Shown here piece by piece: positions 1 through 7,196 of a stretch of 34,902 nucleotides of DNA (within the stretch, counting starts at the first letter, position 1; every line of letters begins with the position of its first letter). Under the pieces are notes generated by a model that was not told the DNA's origin, made no database searches, and worked only from the letters and a program-made list of their open reading frames with translations. The stretch spans positions 1 to 34,902 of the forward strand of contig JAKAJN010000019.1 in assembly GCA_021813725.1 (NCBI GenBank). Reading direction: 5' to 3'. The stretch is from a bacterium (GTDB taxonomy: Bacteria; Gemmatimonadota; Gemmatimonadetes; Gemmatimonadales; Gemmatimonadaceae). A program made the translations under genes and the position numbers.

Positions 1-727
1 GCTTCACGCCGATAAACAGCATGTTGGTCTTGTCGATGAAATAGGCCCGATCGGCGAACCGATACGGCACCACGCCGCCGGTCTCGGCGCCTGGCGGCGT
101 GAAGATATTGGCCGGCGGTTCATATAGCCCGATGACGGTCACGGGCTTTCCGGCAATCAACAGCGTCTTGCCGATCGGATCCACCCGGCCGAACAGGCGG
201 CGGGCGTGTGAGTCGAGTATCACGGCGACGGCTGCTCCAGCCCGCTCCTCCGCCGGCGTGAACCAGCGGCCCACCGTGAGCTCGCCGCCCATCAGCTCCG
301 TAAAGCCGGCATCGGCTCCGTAGACGGAGGTCATCTGCGTACGCGTGCCCTGGTAGTCGATGCGCCCCATGATCTGATTCCAGATGGCGCCGTACTTCAC
401 CTCGGGAAGACGATGGATGGCGGCCGCCTCCGCCGCGGACAGATCCGGACGGATGCGCACCCACTTGGGAAGCGCTTCGGGATTCAGCGGCTGCTGCGAG
501 AAGACCTTCATCACGTAGAACGTCGTCGGCCCGGCCACCTCGAGCGTGTGCACGATCTGCTCACGGACGCCGCGCACGATGCTCGCCATCGTCATCACGG
601 TGGCGACGCCGATCACGACGCCAAGCATCGTCAGCGCTGAGCGCAGCTTGTTGGCACGCAGGTTGTCGAACGCAATGGCGAGGTTCTCGTCGACCGTTGT
701 GTGGCGCAGGAGTCGTTCGAGCAGCAT
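1..727 (-). CDS. MacB/FtsX-type ABC permease, B subunit of pair 3 (partial, C-terminus beyond window)
   Basis: Translating back from the ATG at 727 gives 242 open residues running off the left edge. The N-terminus has a cytoplasmic stretch ending DNLRANKLRSALTMLGVVIG, which enters transmembrane segment 1 (about residues 30-52). A MacB-type periplasmic core domain follows, with the usual FGRVDPIGKTLLIAGKPVTV segment near residues 178-197. The C-terminal three-helix FtsX part is missing. The start lies 3 nt after the stop of the 731-1981 gene and is preceded by AGGAG inside that gene's last codons, which fixes the ATG. It is the B member of an A-B permease pair. Unlike the B members at 3300-4565 and 5938-7194, it lacks the Cys-Asp-Gly-Thr loop in the early periplasmic domain, so it is the divergent copy. 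It probably dimerises with its upstream neighbour in the inner membrane; the substrate is unknown. Confidence 0.88.
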   Translation of the reverse strand, partial: MLLERLLRHTTVDENLAIAFDNLRANKLRSALTMLGVVIGVATVMTMASIVRGVREQIVHTLEVAGPTTFYVMKVFSQQPLNPEALPKWVRIRPDLSAAEAAAIHRLPEVKYGAIWNQIMGRIDYQGTRTQMTSVYGADAGFTELMGGELTVGRWFTPAEERAGAAVAVILDSHARRLFGRVDPIGKTLLIAGKPVTVIGLYEPPANIFTPPGAETGGVVPYRFADRAYFIDKTNMLFIGVK

Positions 728-730
728 GCG

Positions 731-1981
731 TCACTCCTGCCGCATGGCTGTGATCGGGTCAAGCATCGCGGCGCGTCGCGCCGGATAGACGCCGAAGAGG
801 ACGCCGACGCCCGCGCCGAGCAGCATTGCGACCGCGACCGACCATCCCGTGATGCGCGCCGGAAGCGGGGAGACGGCGGCGACGAGCGTCGCGAAGAGCC
901 AGCCGCCCAGGACGCCGAGCACGCCGCCAAGGCTCGACAGCAGGATCGCCTCGGCGAGGAACTGCCGCTCGATGTCGCGGGCGCGGGCGCCGATCGCCTT
1001 GCGGATGCCGATCTCGCGCGTCCGCTCGCTCACGCTCATCAGCATGATGTTCATGATGACGATGCCGCCCACCACGATACCGATGCCGACCATGGCCGGA
1101 ATGATGCTGAAGAGCACGCGCGTCAAGTTCTTCCAGAACGCCACGAGCGCCTCGGCCGTCTCCACGGAGAAGTTGCTCTCCTGGCCCGGCCGCAGGCGCC
1201 GCGCGACACGCAGCGCCTCCTCGGCGCGCGCCATGCCCGACGCGACGTCGGCCGCTTCGTACATCTTCACGCTGACGGTCGCGGTGAGACGGCGTCCGTA
1301 CAGCATCTCATGGTAGCTCACGGGAAGCAGCACGAAGCCATCGAACGACTGGCCGAGCACCTTGCCCTTCGGCGAAGCGACGCCGATGATCTCGCAACGC
1401 TGGCCGGCCACGCGCACCGACTGTCCGACTGGCTCGAGCCCACGCTCGCCGAACAGCTTCTTCGCGATGTCGTGCCCCAGCACGCAAACGGGACGGCGCT
1501 GGAGCACGTCCACCTCCGAGATGCCGCGCCCGAGGGCAAACCGGTAATCCTGCACCATCTGGTAGTCGGGGGTGATGCCGAAGACGAGCGCGTCGCCCAC
1601 CACCTGGTCGCGCCAGATCACGTCGCTCATCGGTGTCGGCCATCCGGAGGTGAGCGCCACCGCCTGCGCATCAGGCAGCGCCGCGCGCACCGCGTCGGCG
1701 TCGTCGGCCGTGACCCGCGGGCGGCGCGAGACGCGCTTCCAGCTCTCATCGTCGAACATGCCGATCTGCAGCGGCGTGCGGCGCACCTGAAAGGCGTTGG
1801 ACCCCACGACGGCGCCGGCAATGTTCTCCTTCACGTATGCGTTCATTCCCTCGATGATCGCGACCACCGCGACGAGGAAGGCGACGGAGACGATGATGCC
1901 GAGCAGGGTGAAGAACGACCGCAGTTTGTTTGCGGTGACCTGTCCCACGGCCATGCCGAGCACATCGGCGGAGCGCAGCAC
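731..1981 (-). CDS. MacB/FtsX-type ABC permease, A subunit of pair 3
   Basis: 416-residue inner-membrane permease without a nucleotide-binding domain. TM1 is at about 22-44, the MacB periplasmic core domain at about 46-270, and three C-terminal TM helices at about 288-314, 342-370 and 380-401. The FtsX-family coupling motif SERTREIGIRKAIGA spans 318-332. The start is GTG at 1981, 3 nt after the stop of the MFS gene, with GGAG from that gene's last codons as ribosome binding site. The C-terminus reads LDPITAMRQE, and its CAG GAG codons lie just ahead of the start at 727. It shares with the other two A proteins a Trp followed by an Arg-Arg-Pro-Arg stretch near residues 81-89. The ATPase partner is inferred to be the gene at 8664-9482, since none is encoded next to it. 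Confidence 0.93.
   Translation of the reverse strand: MLRSADVLGMAVGQVTANKLRSFFTLLGIIVSVAFLVAVVAIIEGMNAYVKENIAGAVVGSNAFQVRRTPLQIGMFDDESWKRVSRRPRVTADDADAVRAALPDAQAVALTSGWPTPMSDVIWRDQVVGDALVFGITPDYQMVQDYRFALGRGISEVDVLQRRPVCVLGHDIAKKLFGERGLEPVGQSVRVAGQRCEIIGVASPKGKVLGQSFDGFVLLPVSYHEMLYGRRLTATVSVKMYEAADVASGMARAEEALRVARRLRPGQESNFSVETAEALVAFWKNLTRVLFSIIPAMVGIGIVVGGIVIMNIMLMSVSERTREIGIRKAIGARARDIERQFLAEAILLSSLGGVLGVLGGWLFATLVAAVSPLPARITGWSVAVAMLLGAGVGVLFGVYPARRAAMLDPITAMRQE
734..739 (-). promoter_or_regulatory. Ribosome binding site embedded in the A3 stop region
   Basis: CAGGAG, the last two sense codons (Gln-Glu) of the permease ending at 731, lies 6 nt upstream of the ATG at 727. It decides the start of the partial permease and couples its translation to that of the A gene. 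Confidence 0.75.
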
Positions 1982-1984
1982 GGG

Positions 1985-3175
1985 CTACTCCGGCAGCGCG
2001 CGCCGCATCGACCACCAGGCGGCGACAATGAGCACCGCGCCCGACCAGTAGGGCGCCGTGAAGGCGACGTGATCGAACACTGCACCGGCATACGCCGGGC
2101 CAAGGATCGCCGTGAGACTCGTGATGGCGCCATTGGCGCCAAACAGGAGTCCTTGCTCCTCGGCGGTACCGGCCTGCGAGATGAGACTCTGCAGGGTCGG
2201 CGTTACGAGGCCGGTGCCGAGTGCGAGCACGGCAATGGCCGGCGACAGCATCCAGCCGCTCGGAACCGCGGCGATCGCCGCAAAGCCGGCGACCATGATC
2301 AGCAGTCCGACGAGCAGCAGACTGCGGTCCGACACGCGCCCCGCGATGCGCCGGATGAGAAAACCCTGCACCACGGTGGACGTCACCCCGAGCACGGTGA
2401 AGACCACGGCATTCTGCGACGGCGTGAACTTGAAGCGGTCGAGTGTGTAGATCGCAAAGTTCGTCTGCAGTCCCATGTGCGCGAAGCGCGTGAGGAAGAT
2501 GCCGAGGAAGAGCGCGCGCAGCCGCGGCGCGCTCGTCGCCTTGTGCAGCAACCGGAACGGGTTGAAGTCGCCGCCGTGCAGCGGACGCGGGCGGCGCAGT
2601 TCGGGAGCCAGGGATTCCGGGAGCACGAACCAGCCGAACGAGGCGGTCAACAGTGCGACGCCAGCCGACGCCCACGCGGGCGCCGAGAGACTGATCTTGG
2701 CGAGTGCGCCACCGATGGAGGGGCCGAGGATGAACCCCAGGCCGAACGCGGCACCGACCAGTCCGAAGTTCTTCGCGCGGTCCGCGGGGCCGGAGACGTC
2801 GGCGATGTACGCCTGCGCCGCGGTGAGGTTGCCACCCGTGAAGCCGGCCACGAGGCGCGAGACAAAGAAGATCCAGAGCGCGCCGCCGATGCCGAAGAAT
2901 GCGTAGCCGATGGATGCGCCGAACATGCTCATCACGAGCACCGGGCGCCGTCCATGTCGGTCCGACAGGGCTCCCAGCAAGGGCGCGGCAAAGAACTGCG
3001 CCACGGAGAACGTCACCGCCAACAGGCCGATGGTGAGCGCGTCGGCGCTGTAGGGGCGCACGATATACGGCACCACCGGCATCATGATTCCGGCTCCCAT
3101 GACGTCGAGCAGGATCGTGATGAAGATGAAGGTCAGGGCGCGCCGGCTCGTGCGAGGGGCAGGGGAGGACGCCAT
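1985..3175 (-). CDS. MFS transporter, TetA/DHA1-like drug:H+ antiporter family
   Basis: 396-residue multi-helix membrane protein. The TM1 motif LLDVMGAGIMMPVVPY (22-37) has the conserved Asp of the TetA class. Motif A, GALSDRHGRRPVL, is in the loop after TM2 (68-80), and a motif-C-like glycine-rich segment, GAAFGLGFILGPSIGG (141-156), marks the antiporter subgroup. The ATG at 3175 was chosen because the upstream 66 residues of open frame are translated heptad repeat with no membrane character. The likely role is proton-driven export of a small hydrophobic compound. Drug resistance is possible but cannot be read from the sequence. It sits between permease pairs 2 and 3, and its CCGGAG-stop serves as ribosome binding site for the next permease, so it is integrated into the operon rather than a passive neighbour. 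Confidence 0.9.
   Translation of the reverse strand: MASSPAPRTSRRALTFIFITILLDVMGAGIMMPVVPYIVRPYSADALTIGLLAVTFSVAQFFAAPLLGALSDRHGRRPVLVMSMFGASIGYAFFGIGGALWIFFVSRLVAGFTGGNLTAAQAYIADVSGPADRAKNFGLVGAAFGLGFILGPSIGGALAKISLSAPAWASAGVALLTASFGWFVLPESLAPELRRPRPLHGGDFNPFRLLHKATSAPRLRALFLGIFLTRFAHMGLQTNFAIYTLDRFKFTPSQNAVVFTVLGVTSTVVQGFLIRRIAGRVSDRSLLLVGLLIMVAGFAAIAAVPSGWMLSPAIAVLALGTGLVTPTLQSLISQAGTAEEQGLLFGANGAITSLTAILGPAYAGAVFDHVAFTAPYWSGAVLIVAAWWSMRRALPE
1988..1993 (-). promoter_or_regulatory. Ribosome binding site embedded in the end of the MFS gene
   Basis: CCGGAG (the Pro-Glu codons before the MFS stop) lies 6 nt upstream of the GTG at 1981. It supports the GTG start of the A3 permease and translational coupling between MFS and permease. 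Confidence 0.6.
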
Positions 3176-3238
3176 CCCGTCAAAACTACGGGGTCGCACG
3201 CACCGCGGCACCTGCGTCGACTCGCTGCTCGTCCCCCG

Positions 3239-3301
3239 CCCGTCCACCGTCTTCCGTCTCCCGTCTCCCGTCTCCCGTCTCCCGTCTTCCGTCTGCCGTC
3301 T
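3239..3301 (-). repeat. Heptanucleotide tandem repeat, nine AGACGGN units
   Basis: Read on the minus strand, nine contiguous 7-mers follow AGACGGN, with N being C, A, G, G, G, G, A, T in order. The ninth unit is GGACGGG. The first unit begins inside the TAG stop codon of the permease at 3300-4565, supplying its A and G. The array fills much of the spacer between that permease and the MFS gene (start 3175). Identical core units occur at 5845-5911. The motif resembles in kind the short tandemly repeated heptamers known from cyanobacterial genomes, though the sequence differs. It is too short and spacer-free to be CRISPR. Function is unknown; copy number is probably variable between strains. Confidence 0.9.
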
Positions 3302-4565
3302 ACTCGTACCGCAGCGCCTCGACCGGGTCGAGCTTCGCCGCCCGCATGGCCGGGAGCATGCCGAACCCGACACCGGTGAGGATGGCGACGATCAGCGCCG
3401 CCACGACGCTGGCGATCGGCACCGACGCCGGAATGGACGGGAAGTTCGCCTTGATCAGCGCGGCCATGCCCGCGCCGATCAGCAGCCCGATCACCGCCCC
3501 AAGACTGGTCAGCGTGGAGGCCTCGACGAGGAACTGCCAGAGGATGGTGCCCCGGGTCGCGCCAAGCGCCTTGCGCACGCCGATCTCGCGGGTGCGTTCG
3601 GTCACCGAGATCATCATGATGGCCACGACACCCACGCCGCCGACCAGCAGGCCGACGGCCGAGAGCGCCAGGCCAACGACGAAGATGGCGCCGAAGAGCT
3701 GGTTGAAGACTTCGAGCATGCGCTCCATGCCGACGAGCGCGAAGTTGTTGGGCTGCGTGGGGTGCAGCCCGCGCCGGCCGCGCAGCAGCGCCGTCACCGC
3801 GTCCATCGCCTCCTCGCGCGTCACTTCCGGGCGGGGGCGCACCATGATGAGCATGTTGCGCCAGACGGGCATCCGTCGCCAGGCGGTCATCATCGGCACG
3901 ACGGCGCGCGGCCGGTCCGGCCCGCGGCCATCCATCGCCTTGAGGAATCCGGCCTTGGTGTGGTACACGCCGATCACCGTCATTTGCATCGCGCCCACGG
4001 CGATCTGTTTGCCGATCGGATCGCTGTCGCCGAAGAGCTGGCTCTTGAGGGAATCGTTGATCACGATCACCGGCGCGGCGGCGTCGTGCTCGGACTCCGA
4101 GAACGACCGGCCTGGCGAGACGTCGGCGATGTCGGTCTTGATCCAGTCGGCGCTCTGCGCGTCGTAACCGACATTGCGGACGGTGCGGTTCCGGTAGGTC
4201 ATGTCGCCCTGCCCGAACATCCACGCCATCGCGGAGCCGACTTCCCCCAGGCGGCGGATCGCCGTCCAGTCATCCAGCGTGATGCGCGGATTGCGCCGCT
4301 CGGGGCAGTTCTCGTCGGTGCCATCGCACGAGTTGAAGCCGACGCCGCGGCGCCGCACCTGGAAGGTGTTGGCGCCAAACTCCTCGAGATCCTGCTGGAA
4401 GCTCTGCCGGATGCCGTGAATCGTGGCGCCCATCGCCACCACGACGAACACGCCGACGGCGACGCCCGAGATGGTCAGCGTGGCCCGCACCTTGTTGGCG
4501 CGGATGGCGTCGAGGGCGATCACCACGCCCTCCAGCGACATCTTGACCTGGTCCCAGAAGCGCAT
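3300..4565 (-). CDS. MacB/FtsX-type ABC permease, B subunit of pair 2
   Basis: 421-residue inner-membrane permease. TM1 is at about 28-50, followed by the MacB periplasmic core domain and three C-terminal FtsX TM helices. The coupling motif TERTREIGVRKALGATRG precedes TM3, and the protein ends LDPVEALRYE. The early periplasmic domain contains a CDGTDENC loop (Cys80 and Cys87), matched by the B protein at 5938-7194, which could form a disulfide. The ATG at 4565 lies 2 nt after the TAA of the A partner and is preceded by CAGGAG inside that gene. Its stop codon is the beginning of the AGACGGN heptad array. Where the A proteins have Gln-Glu codons giving a Shine-Dalgarno sequence, this one has Tyr-Glu (TACGAG), which gives none. 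It probably forms a heterodimer with the product of 4568-5806. Confidence 0.93.
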   Translation of the reverse strand: MRFWDQVKMSLEGVVIALDAIRANKVRATLTISGVAVGVFVVVAMGATIHGIRQSFQQDLEEFGANTFQVRRRGVGFNSCDGTDENCPERRNPRITLDDWTAIRRLGEVGSAMAWMFGQGDMTYRNRTVRNVGYDAQSADWIKTDIADVSPGRSFSESEHDAAAPVIVINDSLKSQLFGDSDPIGKQIAVGAMQMTVIGVYHTKAGFLKAMDGRGPDRPRAVVPMMTAWRRMPVWRNMLIMVRPRPEVTREEAMDAVTALLRGRRGLHPTQPNNFALVGMERMLEVFNQLFGAIFVVGLALSAVGLLVGGVGVVAIMMISVTERTREIGVRKALGATRGTILWQFLVEASTLTSLGAVIGLLIGAGMAALIKANFPSIPASVPIASVVAALIVAILTGVGFGMLPAMRAAKLDPVEALRYE

Positions 4566-4567
4566 CG

Positions 4568-5806
4568 TTACTCCTGGCGCAGCGCGGCGATCGGATCGAG
4601 CCGCGCCGCGCGGCTGGCCGGATAAACGCCGGCGACGATGCCGACGCCGGCGCCGAGGGCGAGCGCGGCGAAGATCGACCAGAGGGCGACCGCCGCCGGC
4701 AGCGGGGTCGTCGCCTGCACGAGCTTGGCGAGGCCGATGCCGCCGGCGATGCCAATCGCCGCGCCGATCACCGACAGCGTGGCCGCCTCGATGAGAAACT
4801 GCGACAGGATGTTGCCGCGCGTCGCGCCCAGCGCCTTGCGAATGCCGATCTCGCGTGTGCGCTCGGCGACGGCCACGAGCATGATGTTCATGATGACGAG
4901 CGCGCCGACGATGAGGCCGATGGCGGGTAGTGCCGTGCCGAACACGACCATCTTCGACTTCAGGCCGCGGAAGAACTCCATGGCGGAGTCCTGCGTCTCG
5001 AGCGCGAAGTTGTCGGCCTTGCCCGGCGGAAGGTGACGCACGCTGCGCATCGCCTCACGGGCCGTCTCGATCCCCTCGCCGACCAGTTCGAGGGACGGCG
5101 CCTGCACGAGGAGCGTCTCCGGATCTCCGCGCGGACGGAGGGCACGGTAGAGCGGCGTGGTGTACGGGACGATCGCAAGTCGGTCCATCGAGAAGCCGAA
5201 CACCGTGCCCTGCTTTTCGATGGTGCCAATCACCTCGTAGGGACTGCCGGCGATCCGCAACTCGCGGCCAATCGGATCAAGACCGGGGAAGAAGTGCTCC
5301 GCGACCTCGGTGCCGATGACCACGACGCGCGACCCCGCCAGCACTTCCTGCTGGCTAAAGGCGCGCCCGAGCGTGATGCCGAACTTCTTGATGGTGAAGT
5401 AGTCCGCCTCGGTGGCCACCGCCTGTACCTGGCGTGGGCGCCCCTGGCCGCCGACTGCGTACAGGAAGTTCTCGTTGACGAGCGCGGCGTGTGAGCCGGG
5501 GGGAATGGTGCCGCGCACCAGTTCCACCTCGCTCATCGCGAGCCGCGGTCGGCGCATGTACTCGCGCCACTGCGCCTCGCTCTCGTTGGGCGTGAACTCC
5601 GGGCGCCGCCGCAGGTTGTACGTGTTCACGCCGATGATCTTGCCGGCGAAGTCGTTCTCGACGTAGTTGCCCATGCCCTCGACGATCGAAATGACCGCGA
5701 TGAGGAACATCACGCCGATCATTACGCCAAGGAGCGTGAAGAAACTCTTGAGCTTCTGGACCCGGATGGTGTTCAGGGCCAGGCGGACGGCTTCGAGGAA
5801 GGGCAC
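4568..5806 (-). CDS. MacB/FtsX-type ABC permease, A subunit of pair 2
   Basis: 412-residue permease with TM1 at about 22-44 (FFTLLGVMIGVMFLIAV), MacB periplasmic core domain, and three C-terminal FtsX helices with AERTREIGIRKALGATRG between the first two. The C-terminus LDPIAALRQE is followed by TAA. The GTG at 5806 is taken as start by alignment with the two other A proteins (short cytoplasmic helix, then QKLKSFFTLLG). No convincing Shine-Dalgarno sequence precedes it, so initiation may depend on read-through from the preceding pair or on a leader containing the 21-bp hairpin at 5845-5911. It is more similar in sequence layout to the A protein at 7197-8444 than to that at 731-1981. Substrate is unknown. 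Confidence 0.92.
   Translation of the reverse strand: MPFLEAVRLALNTIRVQKLKSFFTLLGVMIGVMFLIAVISIVEGMGNYVENDFAGKIIGVNTYNLRRRPEFTPNESEAQWREYMRRPRLAMSEVELVRGTIPPGSHAALVNENFLYAVGGQGRPRQVQAVATEADYFTIKKFGITLGRAFSQQEVLAGSRVVVIGTEVAEHFFPGLDPIGRELRIAGSPYEVIGTIEKQGTVFGFSMDRLAIVPYTTPLYRALRPRGDPETLLVQAPSLELVGEGIETAREAMRSVRHLPPGKADNFALETQDSAMEFFRGLKSKMVVFGTALPAIGLIVGALVIMNIMLVAVAERTREIGIRKALGATRGNILSQFLIEAATLSVIGAAIGIAGGIGLAKLVQATTPLPAAVALWSIFAALALGAGVGIVAGVYPASRAARLDPIAALRQE
4571..4576 (-). promoter_or_regulatory. Ribosome binding site embedded in the A2 stop region
   Basis: CAGGAG (the Gln-Glu codons before TAA) lies 5 nt upstream of the ATG at 4565, equivalent to the elements at 734-739 and 7200-7205. 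Confidence 0.75.
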
Positions 5807-5844
5807 GGGCTATCTACGGGCGGGGAACCGGGTGGGTTTCGATT

Positions 5845-5911
5845 AGACGGTAGACGGTCGACGGTAGACGGTGGATGTGAAGCCAGATCGACCGTCGACC
5901 GTCTACCGTCT
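5845..5911. repeat. Perfect 21-bp inverted repeat built from AGACGGT heptads
   Basis: The left arm (5845-5865) consists of two AGACGGT units and one CGACGGT unit. The right arm (5891-5911) is its exact reverse complement over all 21 bases. The 25-nt loop (5866-5890) begins with another AGACGGT. The element lies between the stop of the permease at 5938 and the GTG at 5806. In the minus-strand transcript it would form a very stable stem-loop, but no run of U follows, so a classical intrinsic terminator is not indicated. mRNA stabilisation, processing or translational insulation between pairs 1 and 2 are alternatives. The unit is the same as in the 3239-3301 array. Confidence 0.92.
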
Positions 5912-5937
5912 GCCTTCACCCTCCCCACACCGCTCCC

Positions 5938-7194
5938 TCACTCGTACCGCAGCGCATCCACCGGATCCAATCGCGATGCCCGCGCCGCCGGAAGCATGCC
6001 GAAGAGCACGCCCGTCACCGCGCTCGCGCCGAGTGCCGCCACGACAGCTGCCGGTGGCACGGAGGCGGCGATGGGGCTGTACTGGCGCACGAGCAGTGCC
6101 ACCCCCCACCCGACGAACAGGCCGAGGGCGCCGCCGATGCCGGTCAGCGTCACCGCCTCGATCAGGAACTGCAGCAGGATGTTTGCGCGCGTCGCGCCAA
6201 GCGCCTTGCGCACCCCGATTTCGCGGGTGCGCTCCGTCACCGAGATCATCATGATGGCCACGACGCCGACGCCGCCCACGATCAGCCCCACCGCCGACAA
6301 CGCGATCATCACCAGGAAGAACATCCCGAAGATCTTGTTGTAGGTGTCCATGATCTTGTCCTGCGTGATGATCGCGAAGTTCGACTCCCGCCCCGGGCGC
6401 AGGCCGCGGAGTCCGCGCAGGGTGGCCGTCACGTCGTCGATGAGCTCCGCCGGCTGGTAGCCCGCGCGCGGCTTCACCGCCAGGCCCATGTCGCGGATGC
6501 GCACATTCAGGTGCCGGCCGAGTGACTGGATGGGCATCACGACCTTTGCGCGGTCGCCGCCCCCCGACAGGAAGCTCGCGTTGTCGCGATAGACACCAAT
6601 CACCGTGAACGGCGTGCCGTTCACCATGATCTCCTTGCCGATTGGGTCGGCCTCGCCGAACAGCCGCTCGCGGGTCACGGTGGTCAGCACCACCACGCGC
6701 GCCGCGCTGCGCGCCTCCTGGTCGGTGAACGCGCGTCCGTCCACCATCTCGGGCGCGCCGAGGATGCTCCAGTTGCCCGTGTACGACTCGATGGATGCCG
6801 ACGGAAGGCTGCGATCACGGTAGCGCACCGCGCCGCCCCAGTACATTGCCGCGCCCACCGTCGCCGCTCCCTCGAGCCGGTTGAGCGCGTCCATCTCGGC
6901 GAAGGTGATGGGCGGGTTGGAGAGCCACTTGCAGGTGTCGCCCGTCCCGTCGCAGGCCTCGAAGGTGATCGGATACCGCTGCACGAAGAAGGTGGTCGGG
7001 CCGGTGGACTCGAGGTCGCGGGCCACGCTCTGGTTGATGCCGTGCACGGCCGCCGAGATGACGACCACGACGAAGACGCCGACGGCAATGCCGAGGATCG
7101 TGAGGCCGGCGCGCACGCGGTTGGCGCGCAGCGCTTCGAGGGCGATGCGAATACCCTCGAGGATCTGGGAGGTGCGGGCGGCGAGCCAGGTCAC
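5938..7194 (-). CDS. MacB/FtsX-type ABC permease, B subunit of pair 1
   Basis: 418-residue permease. The start is GTG at 7194, 2 nt after the TAG of the A partner, with CAGGAG inside the partner's end as ribosome binding site. The longer open frame upstream of it is out-of-frame overlap with the A gene and was not used. TM1 is at about 30-51 and the MacB core domain follows, carrying a CDGTGDTC loop (Cys81 and Cys88) shared with the B protein at 3300-4565. Three FtsX helices with TERTREIGVRKALGATRA complete it, and it ends LDPVDALRYE. The inverted heptad repeat begins 26 nt beyond the stop. It probably pairs with the 7197-8444 product in the inner membrane. Confidence 0.92.
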   Translation of the reverse strand: MTWLAARTSQILEGIRIALEALRANRVRAGLTILGIAVGVFVVVVISAAVHGINQSVARDLESTGPTTFFVQRYPITFEACDGTGDTCKWLSNPPITFAEMDALNRLEGAATVGAAMYWGGAVRYRDRSLPSASIESYTGNWSILGAPEMVDGRAFTDQEARSAARVVVLTTVTRERLFGEADPIGKEIMVNGTPFTVIGVYRDNASFLSGGGDRAKVVMPIQSLGRHLNVRIRDMGLAVKPRAGYQPAELIDDVTATLRGLRGLRPGRESNFAIITQDKIMDTYNKIFGMFFLVMIALSAVGLIVGGVGVVAIMMISVTERTREIGVRKALGATRANILLQFLIEAVTLTGIGGALGLFVGWGVALLVRQYSPIAASVPPAAVVAALGASAVTGVLFGMLPAARASRLDPVDALRYE

Positions 7195-7196
7195 GC

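Noticed and set aside
3239-3301. Tandem repeats considered as a CRISPR array
   Set aside because: Units are 7 nt, contiguous and without spacers.
701-3379. Long open frame of 892 codons on the plus strand, rich in His, Asp, Arg and Ala
   Set aside because: It is antisense to a well-supported permease and the MFS gene. Its composition is the typical shadow of GC-rich codon bias, with no domain and no ribosome binding site.
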